From Faecalicatena absiana (GTDB taxonomy: Bacteria > Bacillota > Bacilli > Lactobacillales > Lactobacillaceae): DNA of 64,000 nucleotides. The notes under the pieces were generated by a model. The model made no database searches. It was not told where the DNA came from and saw nothing but the letters and a program-made list of their open reading frames with translations. The stretch is from positions 1 through 64,000 of the forward strand of contig JAEDAG010000004.1 of the NCBI GenBank assembly GCA_017309015.1, written 5' to 3'. Position numbers and translations under genes: made by a program. Shown here piece after piece: positions 1-9,444 of this stretch; position 1 is the first letter of the stretch, and the number at the start of each line of letters is the position of its first letter.

Positions 1-7
1 TAAATAT

Positions 8-92
8 GGCGGTGTGGCGGAATTGGCAGACGCGTCAGACTCAAAATCTGGTGTCCATTACGGACGTATCGGTTCGACCCCGATCACCGCTA
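8..92 (+). tRNA. tRNA-Leu (anticodon CAA)
   Basis: The sequence folds as a cloverleaf with a long variable arm, as expected of leucine tRNAs. The acceptor stem pairs 8-14 with 85-91 (first pair G-U). The anticodon stem CAGA/TCTG encloses the loop CTCAAAA, giving anticodon CAA. The T arm is ATCGG-TTCGACC-CCGAT at 68-84. The CCA end is not encoded. It decodes UUG leucine codons. A terminator follows directly, so this is probably the last or only gene of its transcript. Confidence 0.95.
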
Positions 93-100
93 TAAAGAAA

Positions 101-127
101 AACGACTCTTTTAGAGTCGTTTTTTAT
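101..127 (+). terminator. Rho-independent terminator after tRNA-Leu
   Basis: An inverted repeat AACGACTC/GAGTCGTT around TTTTA is followed by a T-run, eight bases after the tRNA. The A-rich 5' side means it could also work on the minus strand. Confidence 0.85.
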
Positions 128-165
128 TTTCGTTATTTTCTCTTTGAATTATGCTGTGTTGATCA

Positions 166-780
166 CTATTCCAGATGCGTCTGTGACTTGGCAACAACCT
201 GGCTATTCTTCAGGATGAATAAGCACTTGGCCTCACCGCTGCCTTTCAGCTGCGAAGTGTAGCCCCAAGTCTCACTGACCTTGCCGTCCAGGCTGGTATA
301 GGTGACGGTGTTGGGCTTGCCAAGCGTTTCGACTAGATCCTTGCTGCTTGTTCCTGTCGTCACTTTGGCATACCTTTCCCGATCGATGATGTGGGGGCGT
401 CTGGTCCGCAGACCAGTGATAGTCTTTTGTACCGCGTGACCATGAAGAAAGTCGATTACGACGCAGGAGCCGATGTCGCTGCCGGCAACGTCGTTCCAAG
501 TATAGGCATTGACTTGCTTATTAAGCACCAGGCGCTTGGTCTGGTAGTCTGCTTCTTTGCCAAAAAGCCGCTTAACTTCTTTGACTGAGCTGCCTTTGGC
601 TGATGAAATCTTGATTTTCTTAAAATTGCGCAGGGTCACCCGGTTGTGCAGGCGAATTCCGTCTCTGTTGCGAGGCTCAGCCGGCTTAACGGGGGTGCTG
701 CTGGCTGAAGCGGTGCAGGCAGCAAGCAACAAGGCACCACAAGCAATCAGTCCAGTTGCCAATAGTTTTAGCTTCTTCAT
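166..780 (-). CDS. Secreted lipoprotein with tandem SmpA/BLIP-like repeats
   Basis: A 204-residue protein with a lipoprotein signal: basic MKKLKLL, a hydrophobic stretch, then the lipobox LLAAC with Cys22 as the lipidated residue. It should sit on the outer face of the membrane. The rest shows two similar units. The pattern of a Gly-Ser/Thr-Ser opening, a V-x-x-L-F/L-G-K-x motif and a Trp-containing strand (YTWNDV near 95; ETWGYTS near 170) is that of the small BLIP/SmpA/OmlA-like fold often found in Gram-positive lipoproteins. The ligand is unknown. A strong Shine-Dalgarno GGAGGG lies just upstream of the ATG. The fold assignment is from pattern recognition, moderately sure. Confidence 0.75.
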   Translation of the reverse strand: MKKLKLLATGLIACGALLLAACTASASSTPVKPAEPRNRDGIRLHNRVTLRNFKKIKISSAKGSSVKEVKRLFGKEADYQTKRLVLNKQVNAYTWNDVAGSDIGSCVVIDFLHGHAVQKTITGLRTRRPHIIDRERYAKVTTGTSSKDLVETLGKPNTVTYTSLDGKVSETWGYTSQLKGSGEAKCLFILKNSQVVAKSQTHLE

Positions 781-1228
781 GATCTTCCCTCCAGAGGCAC
801 TTATGCCAAAATCATAAATTATTATTCTATCCTGCCTCTATCTTAGCATGTTCAATTTAATTGATGCTTGCCAATCTTGCCAAAACTGGTCAATATTGAA
901 ATAAATTAGGAAAAAGTTCAAAAAAGAGCCAATTTTAGCAATTTAAGTAAAAGCCGTGAAGTCAAAAGCTGAGCAAAATAAGATAATGGCAATAACAGGA
1001 TGACGAACTAGTTATTGTCCTCTGGCTTTCTTTTGATATTTTGCCGTTTTGCAATATTTAAAGCAATTATCAAGCGCTTGTAATAATTCAAAATATATGG
1101 ACTGGATAGACCCCTGCTAAGCCTTGTGAGATCAGCATTAGCAAAGGATTAGCACCGTTTTAAAACTTTTTGAAAGTGCTAGCAAAGGTCGTACAATCTT
1201 GCTAATATAATCAATTAGAGGAAATTAT
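781..1228. other. Gene-free divergent intergenic region
   Basis: No convincing ORF. It separates two divergent genes. The lipoprotein side has a Shine-Dalgarno at 787-792 and a possible -10 (TAGAAT on the minus strand, 824-829). The GGDEF side has a promoter at 1170-1197. The 9-mer TAGCAAAGG occurs at 1139-1147 and 1180-1188, the second copy lying between -35 and -10, so it could be a regulator site. Confidence 0.5.
1170..1197 (+). promoter_or_regulatory. Promoter of GGDEF gene
   Basis: TTGAAA (1170-1175) and TACAAT (1192-1197) are separated by 16 bp. The predicted start lies about 25 bp before the ATG at 1229. A Shine-Dalgarno-like AGAGG follows at 1216-1220. Confidence 0.6.
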
Positions 1229-2983
1229 ATGAACAAACAAAGTCACAAGCAGATACGACCAAATTATTTCACTTTTACAATAACTTTTGCCCTAGTCTTG
1301 GCCGCGACCTTATCCTTTTGCAAGGCCGGCTATGTGGCGATCAACCATGATGAACGCATGAAAGCGAGACTCACCGCGGAAAACTACGCCGCGCGCTTGA
1401 GCCAAGAAGTCAAAGAAGCCATCAGTCTTTCGGAGCATCTGGAATTCGTGGTCAAGATCAAGCATGGCCAGCAGCTGCAGATCAAGCAGATCGGTCCTGA
1501 GCTGATCAGGCAGCTGCCGTTCGCCAGTTCAGTCCAATTCGTGCCAAATAGCGTAGTCACGCAGATCTGTCCCTTGAAAGGAAATGAGAAGGGGCTGGTC
1601 GACCTGTGGCACGACAAAGATCGGGGACCTGTCGTGCGCTATGGTGCTAAGCATGATGTCGTGACCATTCAAGGACCATTTGAGCTCTTTCAGGGTGGCA
1701 CCGGCATGGCTGTCCGCAACCCTGTCTTCTTAAAGCAGGGCGGCAAGCGGAAGCTTTGGGGCTTCACGATCGTGATCGTCAATACAGACCAGCTATTCAA
1801 AAAGTCCCGCACCTCCATAAGCAAGAATGGCTATGACTACCGCTTGACCAAGCAGCTGACTCCGTTGACCAAGAAGTACAGCGTGATTGCCAAGAGCAAG
1901 GGAAAATTGTCTAAGCCAGTCAAGATCACTTTCACCAGCGATGACAAGCAGGACAAATGGCAGCTGGAAGTAGCGCCGAAAGCCGGCTGGACTGCTGGCA
2001 AGAAAGTTTTTTGGATCCTGTCTTTCGTGATTGTTATTGAAGCCCTGTTTTTCATGCTTATCTGGAATTTCTTCAAGATCAAGGCTCTGCAGCTCGAAGC
2101 AACGATCGATCCCTTGACCAAGGTCTACAATCGTACCGGCTTTGAAGCGGCTCTGAAAAGCTGGATCAAGAAGCATCCAGACCAGCCTTTTACCCTCTTG
2201 ATGATTGATGTCGACGATTTCAAATTCTTCAATGACTATTACGGACATCGGGTGGGTGATGAAGTATTGACGCGGATTGGAAATATGCTGGCGAGAAGTC
2301 AAAATTCTGGCCTGCTGGCCTGCCGCTATGGGGGAGACGAGTTCTGCGCGGCGATCTTGGGCAAGAGCGCGCAAGCAGCAGAGGCGACGATCAAGCAGAT
2401 TCATGATTCTGGCCATGGTTTTAAATCCCGCGGAAAAAAGATCAGCTATTCGCTGTCAATCGGCTATGCGGACTATCCCTTGCTGGCCATGTCAATGACT
2501 GACTTGCTTGCTAAAGCAGATGAAGCCTTGTACGCGGTCAAGATGGATCACAAGGATGGCGTCAAGTGCTACGGCCAGGGGCAGCACCATGATATCCGGT
2601 CCCAGATTGGCTTTACGGTTCATGACCTGATCATGTCGACACCAACGCCTTTGATCGTCTTTGAAGCCAAGAAAGGTGGGAACACCTTGTTTGTCAATCA
2701 GTCTTGCATGCGTCTTTTGGGCTACCAGAATATCTGGCAGTTCTTTAACGTAATCAGGAGCAACCCCTTTGCCTTTATCTTAGAGGCAGACCTGCCTTGG
2801 GTTGTGGAATGGCTCAGGCTGTATATCGAAGATGGCCGCAAAAATGAGACCAGAGAGCTGCGTCTGCGGCTGATCACGGCTGAAGGGCAGCGGGCTAAGG
2901 TCAAGGCCCAGGCCAGAATGACGGACAGTCTCAAGTATGGCCAAGTCATGTATGTTTCCTTTGAAGACTGGCAACAGGCGTAA
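1229..2983 (+). CDS. Membrane diguanylate cyclase (CHASE-like sensor, GGDEF, PAS-like)
   Basis: 584 residues. One N-terminal membrane segment (about 16-35), an extracellular sensor region of about 220 residues resembling CHASE-type domains, a second membrane segment (about 258-280), then a GGDEF domain opened by DPLTKVYNRTGF. The signature is intact: RYGGDEF with GGDEF at 368-372, and the upstream metal-binding Asp in MIDVDDFKFFND is present. This predicts synthesis of cyclic di-GMP from two GTP at the inner membrane face. About 130 residues after the cyclase look PAS-like (LIVFEAKKGGNTLFVNQS). No obvious RxxD inhibitory site lies just upstream of GGDEF. It converges with an EAL gene, so synthesis and breakdown of the messenger are encoded side by side. 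Confidence 0.85.
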   Translation: MNKQSHKQIRPNYFTFTITFALVLAATLSFCKAGYVAINHDERMKARLTAENYAARLSQEVKEAISLSEHLEFVVKIKHGQQLQIKQIGPELIRQLPFASSVQFVPNSVVTQICPLKGNEKGLVDLWHDKDRGPVVRYGAKHDVVTIQGPFELFQGGTGMAVRNPVFLKQGGKRKLWGFTIVIVNTDQLFKKSRTSISKNGYDYRLTKQLTPLTKKYSVIAKSKGKLSKPVKITFTSDDKQDKWQLEVAPKAGWTAGKKVFWILSFVIVIEALFFMLIWNFFKIKALQLEATIDPLTKVYNRTGFEAALKSWIKKHPDQPFTLLMIDVDDFKFFNDYYGHRVGDEVLTRIGNMLARSQNSGLLACRYGGDEFCAAILGKSAQAAEATIKQIHDSGHGFKSRGKKISYSLSIGYADYPLLAMSMTDLLAKADEALYAVKMDHKDGVKCYGQGQHHDIRSQIGFTVHDLIMSTPTPLIVFEAKKGGNTLFVNQSCMRLLGYQNIWQFFNVIRSNPFAFILEADLPWVVEWLRLYIEDGRKNETRELRLRLITAEGQRAKVKAQARMTDSLKYGQVMYVSFEDWQQA

Positions 2984-3000
2984 ACAACAATAATCATAAG

Positions 3001-3050
3001 AATCAAAAAGGCTTCCAGAAGTTTTTTCACTTCTAGAAGCCTTTTTGATT
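3001..3050. terminator. Bidirectional terminator between convergent c-di-GMP genes
   Basis: A nearly perfect palindrome has AATCAAAAAGGCTTC and GAAGCCTTTTTGATT as its outer arms, with a T-rich centre. It has T-runs on either strand and lies between two converging genes, so it can end both transcripts. Confidence 0.85.
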
Positions 3051-3096
3051 CGTTAGACTTTTTCTCAGATATTGGCAATTATTTTGCATTCAGGGC

Positions 3097-5045
3097 TTAC
3101 ATCCGCTGGCCCAGCTTGGAATAAACTTCCTTGAGGGGAATCGGGGGACTGAAGAGAAAGCCTTGGGCGTAATCGCAGCCAGTTTCTTTCAGAAAGTCGA
3201 ATTCTGCTTGAGTTTCTACCCCCTCGCAGACGGTTTGGATGCCCAGGCCTTTGGCCATCTCACAAACGGATTTGATGATTTCCTGGGAACGTTCATCGAA
3301 GTTGCGCAGGAAGATCATGTCGATCTTGATCACGTCAAAGTGATAGTCTTTGAGCACGTTCAGGCTGGAGTAGCCAGAGCCAAAGTCGTCCATCCAGACC
3401 TCATAGCCTAGCTCGTGGAACTTGTTGACGGCCCTGATCATGGCGTCTGAATTGTCATTTAAGGCACTCTCGGTGATTTCCACGTGCAGCTTGCTTCTGT
3501 CCAGTTGGTAGTCATTGACGATCTGCTCAATTGCCGAAAAAACATCAATCGTTTCCAGATCGGTTCTGGAGATGTTGAAGCTGATTGGAAAAATGTCCTT
3601 GCCTTTTTTGCGCAGTTCTTGGGTGTCTTTGCCGTAGCGCTCCAGGTTGTGCAAGTCGACCTTATAGATGGTCCGGTTTTCTTCCAAGACGGGGATAAAC
3701 TTGTCAGGGGTCAGGAAGCCGTATTGCGGGTCGATCCAGCGCGACAAGGCTTCACATTCATGCAGCTTGCCGCTTTGAATGTCGATCACTGGCTGATAGT
3801 AGGTTTTAAGCCAGTCTGCTTTTGTTGCCTCGTCAATAGTATTTAAGACATGGACGCGGACTTCTTCAGCTTTGGCCAGCTCGCCGTCATAGATGCCCAC
3901 CGTTTCCTTCTTCTTAAAAGGGGGCACGGCCCCGGCAGCCCGGTCGATCGTGTTTAACAGTTCAGTCGTTCGGTGAGCGTCATCTATCGAACTCTTGCTG
4001 GGCATCTGCGCGATGCCGACTTTGAAGCTCAGGGCTTCGCCAGTGCTGAAACTAGCCAGCTTGCGCGCGATCATGTCAAAACGGCGCGCGTCAAAGTCCT
4101 GGTTGATGCCGATAAAGTGGGTGCCGCCATAGCGGATCAGCAAAGTATTTGGAAAAGCCGCGGTCAGCATGTCCGCGGTTTCCTGCAGGATCTTGGTCCC
4201 AGCCTGGTAGCCATGTATCAGGTTGTAGTCGTGGAAATTGCTGATTGAAGTGTAAAAGACTTTAACCTTTCTTCCTTTAAGAAGGCCAGGGGCATTCGTC
4301 AACAAGTAAGCCAGTGACTTGACGCCTGTCAGCGAATCGTTGTCATGACCACGCAGGTAGTTCTCGTAGCGGGTGATGCTGAAAATATTGAATTTCATGA
4401 AGACGGTGTACATCAAGAGCGTAACCAGCGCGATGAAGCCAAGAGCCAGGGAAATTGGGGTCGCTTCACTGTCAATAGCACCGTTAAGGAACATCCGCGG
4501 AAACTTCGCCATGGTGACGATTAAGTAAATGCACATCCAGGCAACTATTGGAAAGCGCAGGTCATTGGTCAAAACGGTCTGCTCGCTGGCCAGGTAGTCA
4601 ATCTCATGATAGAACTCAAAATCAAGAAAAGGGTCAAGACGATAGTCCAGATCAGCCGCTGGAAAACCGTGTCAGCCAGCAGGGTGGCCAGCTGGGCGGC
4701 AACTACGAACTGGCCATAGCAGAAGACAGCGACAGGGTACTTCTTCCCAATCAGCTTCTGATAGACCGCTACCAAGGGAATCAGGGGGATGAAGACCGCC
4801 AGAATCGCAATGATGAAATCGCCCAGCTGGTTGAACCTGATTCGCGCGCTCAGCCAGTCATAAAGCAGAACGGTCAACAGTGTCGAAGTATTGAATGATA
4901 GCAAGAAGGCAAGGATATCCTTGCCAGCCCGCTTCTTTGGTGATTCCTGCTTGAAAAAGGTGGAATCCGTTGCAAACACAAAGAAAAGGGCTTGAAGCAG
5001 CAATGAGTTGTTGCGGGCAAAATAAGCTGCCAGCCAATTAAACAT
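3097..5045 (-). pseudogene. GGDEF-EAL c-di-GMP phosphodiesterase, split by a frameshift
   Basis: Two reading frames together make one protein. The first (start 5045, MFNWLAAYF, stop at 4569) encodes several membrane helices. The second covers the rest to 3097 and reads in frame upstream of its nominal TTG start as FYHEIDYLASEQTVLTNDLR, so coding continues across the break. The frame changes near 4610-4630, next to short T-runs. The GGDEF domain is degenerate (RYGGTHF), so it should not make c-di-GMP but may bind GTP. The EAL domain looks complete: CEALSRW, HVEITESAL, DDFGSGYSSL, IKIDMIFL, VCEGVET. The start at 5045 is preferred over 5090 because AGGAG lies upstream and an extended -10 overlaps 5090. 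If the EAL part is expressed alone from the TTG it could still be active. Confidence 0.7.
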
Positions 5046-5080
5046 GATAACATAACTCCTATAATCTAACTCTGAAGATA

Positions 5081-5089
5081 ATTTTAGCA
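5081..5089 (-). promoter_or_regulatory. Extended -10 promoter of the GGDEF-EAL gene
   Basis: On the minus strand this reads TGCTAAAAT, an extended -10 (TGnTAAAAT) with a poor -35. It overlaps the upstream ATG at 5090 and so supports the later start at 5045. Confidence 0.4.
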
Positions 5090-5217
5090 TAAATAATCGT
5101 CAGTGCTGGTGAAAGCGCATTAAAGTTGGTGTATTGGAAATCGCGTTGGTAAAGTTAATAAAAATGAGTTCATGCCCCTTGTAGGGCTTTGAAAATTATG
5201 CTAAGTACGAAAGACTA

Positions 5218-5290
5218 TTAACAAAATATTGCTCTTTTACATCGATTTAACATTCCCTAGAGTATCGATTTAACTTCCCTCCGATAACAT
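5218..5290 (+). promoter_or_regulatory. PhoP-box cluster and promoter region of pstS
   Basis: TTWACA-like hexamers lie at 5218 (TTAACA), 5236 (TTTACA), 5247 (TTAACA) and 5270 (TTAACT). The 5236 and 5247 copies are exactly 11 bp apart, the spacing known for PhoP direct repeats in Bacillus. The block ATCGATTTAAC followed by (A)TTCCCT occurs twice (5241-5258, 5264-5280). A possible -10 is TAACAT at 5285-5290, and AAGGAGG precedes the pstS ATG. Phosphate-starvation induction is inferred. Confidence 0.65.
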
Positions 5291-5320
5291 TAGGACAGTA
5301 GAAATAAGGAGGAAACTAAC

Positions 5321-6211
5321 ATGTCGAGCAAGAAAACTAAAGTAGTCGCAGTCGCTCTGGTTTTGTTAGCTATTGTTACAGGATGTGTGATTGGCAGTTC
5401 TAAAGCAGATACTAAGGGAGTATCCGGTACGGTCAACGCGGCAGGTTCTTCAGCCTTGCTGCCTCTCGTACAAAGCGCAGCAAAGCGCTTCATGGATGCC
5501 AACCCGAACTGCGTGGTAAACACCAACGGTGGTGGGTCCGGCCAGGGCCTGCAGCAAGTCTCAGACGGGACGATTGATATCGGTGACTCTGACCTGTTCG
5601 CTGATGAAAAGCTGGACAAGAAGTCAGCCGCTAAGCTGGTTGACCACCAAGTTGCCATTACGGCAATTGCACCAGTCATCAATAAGGATGCCGGGGTAAG
5701 CAACCTGACCACCAAGCAGCTGATCGATGTCTTCACTGGCAAGGTGACCAACTGGAAGCAAGTCGGCGGCAATGACCTGAAGATCGTTCTGGTCAGCCGG
5801 CCAGCTTCATCTGGTACTAGAGCAACTTTTGAGCAATACGCTTTAAAGGGCAAGGCCAGCCTTTCCAACGCGTCACTGGAAACTGACGACTCTGGTACTC
5901 TGATCCAAATGATTCAAAGCGTTGAAGGTTCAATTGGCTATGTTGCCCTGTCTTACCTGACTGGGAATCCAGAAGTTGGCGTCGTGTCAATCGACGGGAC
6001 CAAGCCAAACCTGACCAATGTCTACAATGGCAAGTACAATGTGTGGAGCTATGAGCACATGTACACCAAGGGCCAGCCAAAGGGGGCGGCCAAGGCCTTC
6101 TTGAAGTCAATGATGAGCAAGTCATACGGCAAGAAGATTGAAGCCATGGGCTACGGCGTTGCCTACAAGCTGACCGACAAGGCCAAAGCTACACGCAAGG
6201 TCACCAAGTAG
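5321..6211 (+). CDS. pstS: Phosphate ABC transporter, substrate-binding lipoprotein
   Basis: 296 residues. Lipoprotein signal with lipobox IVTGC (Cys22), so it is tethered outside the membrane. The mature part is a type II periplasmic-binding fold of the PstS family: AAGSSALLPLVQ at the start, a glycine-rich NTNGGGSGQGL loop and DIGDSD, which line the phosphate pocket, and later SRPASSGTRATFEQY. It captures inorganic phosphate and delivers it to PstC-PstA. A strong Shine-Dalgarno lies at about 5307-5312. It is first in the operon pstS-C-A-B-phoU, 17 bp before pstC. Confidence 0.95.
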   Translation: MSSKKTKVVAVALVLLAIVTGCVIGSSKADTKGVSGTVNAAGSSALLPLVQSAAKRFMDANPNCVVNTNGGGSGQGLQQVSDGTIDIGDSDLFADEKLDKKSAAKLVDHQVAITAIAPVINKDAGVSNLTTKQLIDVFTGKVTNWKQVGGNDLKIVLVSRPASSGTRATFEQYALKGKASLSNASLETDDSGTLIQMIQSVEGSIGYVALSYLTGNPEVGVVSIDGTKPNLTNVYNGKYNVWSYEHMYTKGQPKGAAKAFLKSMMSKSYGKKIEAMGYGVAYKLTDKAKATRKVTK

Positions 6212-6228
6212 AAAGGAAGCATTGATTC

Positions 6229-7134
6229 ATGGACAAAGTAGTTCAAAAAGCCATCGCCAACGACAAGCGCTGGCGGGCCCTGTATGTCTTCTGCGGCCTG
6301 CTGATCGTCGCTTTGACGCTGCTGATGGGGGCATTCCTCCTTTATCAAGGCAGTCAGACCTTTATTAAGGCCCACCACTCACTTTGGGAATTCTTGTTCA
6401 CCAGTGAATGGGCTCCTAATGACAAGACTGGTCTTTTTGGCGGCAAGGTTGGTGCCGCGATCTACATCGTAGGGTCACTGGAAACCTGCTTGCTGGCTCT
6501 GATCATCTGCCTGCCATTCGCAATTGGCTCAGCAGTCTACATGACTGAAATTTCACCAAAGATCGGTGAAAAGTTCTTCCGGCCGGCTACTGAAATTTAC
6601 GTAAGTATTCCATCTGTTGTTTATGGTTGGTTTGGGATGACCAAGATCGTGCCATTGATCAAGAAAATCTTCCATCCAGCCATGGGGGGCTTCTCAGTTC
6701 TGGCCGCCTCAATCGTTCTGGCAATCATGATTTTCCCAACGATTACCACGGTTTCAGCTGACGCGATCAAGTCCGTGCCTAAGAGCTACCGGGAGGGGGC
6801 TTACGGTTTGGGCGCGACGCGCTGGCAAACGATCGGCAAGGTCGTTCTTCCGGCAGCTTCCGGCGGGATCTTGACCGGGGTGATCCTGGGCTTGGCCCGG
6901 GCAATCGGTGAGGCGCTGGCTGTTGCCATGGTTATCGGTAAGACGCGGGCTTTTGCAACCAGCCTGCTGGCACCAACCAGCAACCTGACCAGTGAAATCG
7001 CGGCCGACATGGGCAACACCGCCCAAGGCGGCGAGTTTAACCTGGCCCTGTGGACCATGGCCTTGCTGTTGTTCATCATCTCAATCGTGCTGATTGTCTT
7101 GATCCACAAGCTTGCAAACAGAAAGGAAGATTAA
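6229..7134 (+). CDS. pstC: Phosphate ABC transporter permease PstC
   Basis: 301 residues, with six predicted membrane helices and the binding-protein-dependent transport fold. The cytoplasmic EAA-type loop that docks on PstB reads SYREGAYGLGATRWQTIGKVVLP. SIPSVVYGWFGM is typical of PstC. It forms the channel with PstA. It lies in the middle of the operon, 17 bp after pstS and 4 bp before pstA. Confidence 0.95.
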   Translation: MDKVVQKAIANDKRWRALYVFCGLLIVALTLLMGAFLLYQGSQTFIKAHHSLWEFLFTSEWAPNDKTGLFGGKVGAAIYIVGSLETCLLALIICLPFAIGSAVYMTEISPKIGEKFFRPATEIYVSIPSVVYGWFGMTKIVPLIKKIFHPAMGGFSVLAASIVLAIMIFPTITTVSADAIKSVPKSYREGAYGLGATRWQTIGKVVLPAASGGILTGVILGLARAIGEALAVAMVIGKTRAFATSLLAPTSNLTSEIAADMGNTAQGGEFNLALWTMALLLFIISIVLIVLIHKLANRKED

Positions 7135-7138
7135 TAAT

Positions 7139-8014
7139 ATGAGCGGTGCTAAGAAAAAAGATCGCTTTATGACCGGGCTCTTCTATGTGATTGGCTGGAT
7201 TATGCTGATCTTCCTGGTCTACTTGACCTGCACGATCCTGTTTGATGGGATCAAGGGCTTTAAGCCGGAATTCTTGGGGGTAGCCGGCAACGGGATCTTC
7301 AACCAATTTTTCAACACGATTTACCTGGTATTCTTGTCACTGCTGGTGTCAGTGCCAATTGGGATCGGGGCTGGCGTCTACTTGGCTGAATATGCCAAGA
7401 AGGGCAAGTTCCTGACCATGCTGGAAATTTGTATCGAATCACTTTCATCTCTTCCATCAATCGTAATCGGTTTGTTTGGCTACTTGGCCTTCATTCTGTG
7501 GACGGGGATGAGCTGGAACATTATCGCGGGTGCGTTGACGATCTCAATTCTGTCAATCCCATTGATTACTACTGAAACCAATGACGCCATTCAGGCTTTG
7601 CCAATCGAATACAAGGAAGGTTCCCTGGGCCTGGGCGCGACTAAGTCAGAAACCATCAGAAAAGTGCTGATTCCAGCAGCCATGCCGCAGATCTTGACTG
7701 GGGTCATCATGGCCGCCGGGCGTGGCTTTGGTGAAGCTGCTGCTCTGCTGTACACTTCTGGGCAGTCAACTTACGTCAACTGGCAAAACTTCTGGAAGGT
7801 TACCTCACCAACTTCACCGCTGAACCCATTTAGAGCCGGTGAAACTCTCTCACTGCACATCTGGGTAATGAGAACCGAAGGGGCCTTGAACAAAGATGCC
7901 ACGCAAATTGCCAACTTTACTTCAGCAGTCCTGGTTCTGCTCGCCCTGCTCTTTACTTTGGTAACTCGCCACATCTCAGACAAAATGCGCAAGCGCAATA
8001 ATGGAGGAAACTAA
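7139..8014 (+). CDS. pstA: Phosphate ABC transporter permease PstA
   Basis: 291 residues with about six membrane helices and an EAA loop (EYKEGSLGLGATKSETIRKVLIP). The ATG at 7139 is chosen because AAAGGAAG lies just upstream and it follows the pstC stop by 4 bp. The longer frame from 7112 would overlap pstC. SLSSLPSIVIGLFGYLAF matches the conserved PstA segment. It makes the heterodimeric channel with PstC. Confidence 0.94.
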   Translation: MSGAKKKDRFMTGLFYVIGWIMLIFLVYLTCTILFDGIKGFKPEFLGVAGNGIFNQFFNTIYLVFLSLLVSVPIGIGAGVYLAEYAKKGKFLTMLEICIESLSSLPSIVIGLFGYLAFILWTGMSWNIIAGALTISILSIPLITTETNDAIQALPIEYKEGSLGLGATKSETIRKVLIPAAMPQILTGVIMAAGRGFGEAAALLYTSGQSTYVNWQNFWKVTSPTSPLNPFRAGETLSLHIWVMRTEGALNKDATQIANFTSAVLVLLALLFTLVTRHISDKMRKRNNGGN

Positions 8015-8017
8015 AAA

Positions 8018-8785
8018 ATGGCTGAACAAGAAAAAGACAAGTTTACGATTGAAAAGCTCAATCTTTACTACAGTGACTTTCATGCTTTGCATGACGTCAA
8101 CATGCACATCAAGAAGAATAAGATTACGGCTTTCATCGGACCTTCAGGGTGTGGTAAGTCAACCTTGCTTCGCTGCTTGAACAGAATGAACGACCTGGTC
8201 GAAGGCTGCCGCATTGAAGGCGGGGTCAAGCTTGACGGTGAAGACATCTACAAGGGCAGCATGGACGTGACTGTTTTGCGGCAAAGAGTCGGCATGGTCT
8301 TCCAGCGGCCAAACCCATTCCCAATGAGCGTCTACGACAATGTCGCTTATGGCCCGCGGATTCACGGGATTACCGACAAGAAGGAATTGGATGAAATCGT
8401 TGAAACTTCCTTAAAGCAAGCAGCTATTTGGGATGACTTGAAGGATCGGCTGAAGAAGTCAGCCTTGGGTCTGTCAGGCGGTCAGCAGCAAAGACTCTGC
8501 ATCGCCCGGGCTTTGGCCGTAAAGCCAGAAGTCTTGCTGATGGACGAACCAACCTCAGCTTTGGACCCAATTTCTACCTCTAAGATTGAAGAACTGGCCA
8601 TGCAGTTGAAGGAAAAGTACACGATTGTCATCGTTACCCACAACATGCAGCAAGCCGTACGTATTTCCGACCAAACTGGCTTCTTCCTTTTAGGGGATCT
8701 GGTTGAATTTGGCGACACTGACCAAATCTTCTCTATGCCTAAGGATGAACGCACTGAAAAGTACATTACGGGGAGGTTCGGATAA
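8018..8785 (+). CDS. pstB: Phosphate ABC transporter ATPase PstB
   Basis: 255 residues, full length for the family. Walker [10 protein letters not shown] at 41-49, a Q-loop in [14 protein letters not shown] (the PNPFP motif is typical of PstB), signature LSGGQQQR, Walker [12 protein letters not shown] and the H-loop VTHNMQQA. It couples ATP hydrolysis to phosphate import through PstCA. Only one pstB is present, whereas several lactobacilli carry two. The stop codon overlaps the phoU start by one base. Confidence 0.95.
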   Translation: MAEQEKDKFTIEKLNLYYSDFHALHDVNMHIKKNKITAFIGPSGCGKSTLLRCLNRMNDLVEGCRIEGGVKLDGEDIYKGSMDVTVLRQRVGMVFQRPNPFPMSVYDNVAYGPRIHGITDKKELDEIVETSLKQAAIWDDLKDRLKKSALGLSGGQQQRLCIARALAVKPEVLLMDEPTSALDPISTSKIEELAMQLKEKYTIVIVTHNMQQAVRISDQTGFFLLGDLVEFGDTDQIFSMPKDERTEKYITGRFG

Positions 8786-9423
8786 TGAGAACTAGATTTG
8801 ATGACGAGTTGGATGAATTGCACAAGGCGATGGTCGAAATTGGCCAATTGTGCAAGGACACCATCACGGAAACGACGGATACCTTGTTTACTGGGGATGC
8901 CCATGAAGCTAAGGATTCCATTAACTTGTACCACCGGATTCACAAGAATGAGCGGGAGATTGAGGACAGCTGCCTGCGCCTGTTGATGCAGCAGCAGCCG
9001 GTCGCGACCGACCTGCGGGTGATTTCCGCTTCATTGAAGGCTGTCTATGACTTGGAAAGAATTGGGGAAATCGCGGCTGACATCTCGGAAATGGTTATTA
9101 ATGACCACATGTCAGTTGCCAATGACATGATCAACCTCAAGGAAATGTCGCAGACCGCGGCAGAAATGGTCAATGACTCCATTACGTCTTTGGTAAAGAC
9201 CGACAAGGACTTGGCGGACACGGTCATTCGCCGCGATGACCAGGTTGATGGCCTTTTTGACCAAGCCAAGGAAACGCTGATCAAGAGCTTCAAAGAAAAT
9301 GGCAATCCAGAATACTTGCTGAATCTCTTGATGGTTGCCAAGTACTTTGAAAAGATTGGCGACCACGCGGTCAACATTGCCCGCTGGGCCAAGTTCGTGG
9401 AGACTGGCAAGTCTGGCAGATAG
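8785..9423 (+). CDS. phoU: Phosphate signalling protein PhoU
   Basis: 212 residues made of two related three-helix PhoU units. Each has the E/D-x-x-x-D metal-binding type of motif: DLERIGEIAADIS in the first unit and YFEKIGDHAVNIARW in the second. PhoU links the Pst transporter to the PhoR kinase and damps the phosphate response when phosphate is plentiful. Translation is coupled to pstB by the TAATGA overlap. No terminator is visible after it, so some read-through into phoPR is possible. Confidence 0.94.
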   Translation: MRTRFDDELDELHKAMVEIGQLCKDTITETTDTLFTGDAHEAKDSINLYHRIHKNEREIEDSCLRLLMQQQPVATDLRVISASLKAVYDLERIGEIAADISEMVINDHMSVANDMINLKEMSQTAAEMVNDSITSLVKTDKDLADTVIRRDDQVDGLFDQAKETLIKSFKENGNPEYLLNLLMVAKYFEKIGDHAVNIARWAKFVETGKSGR

Positions 9424-9444
9424 ATCAGGTCTGAGCCGCCAAAT

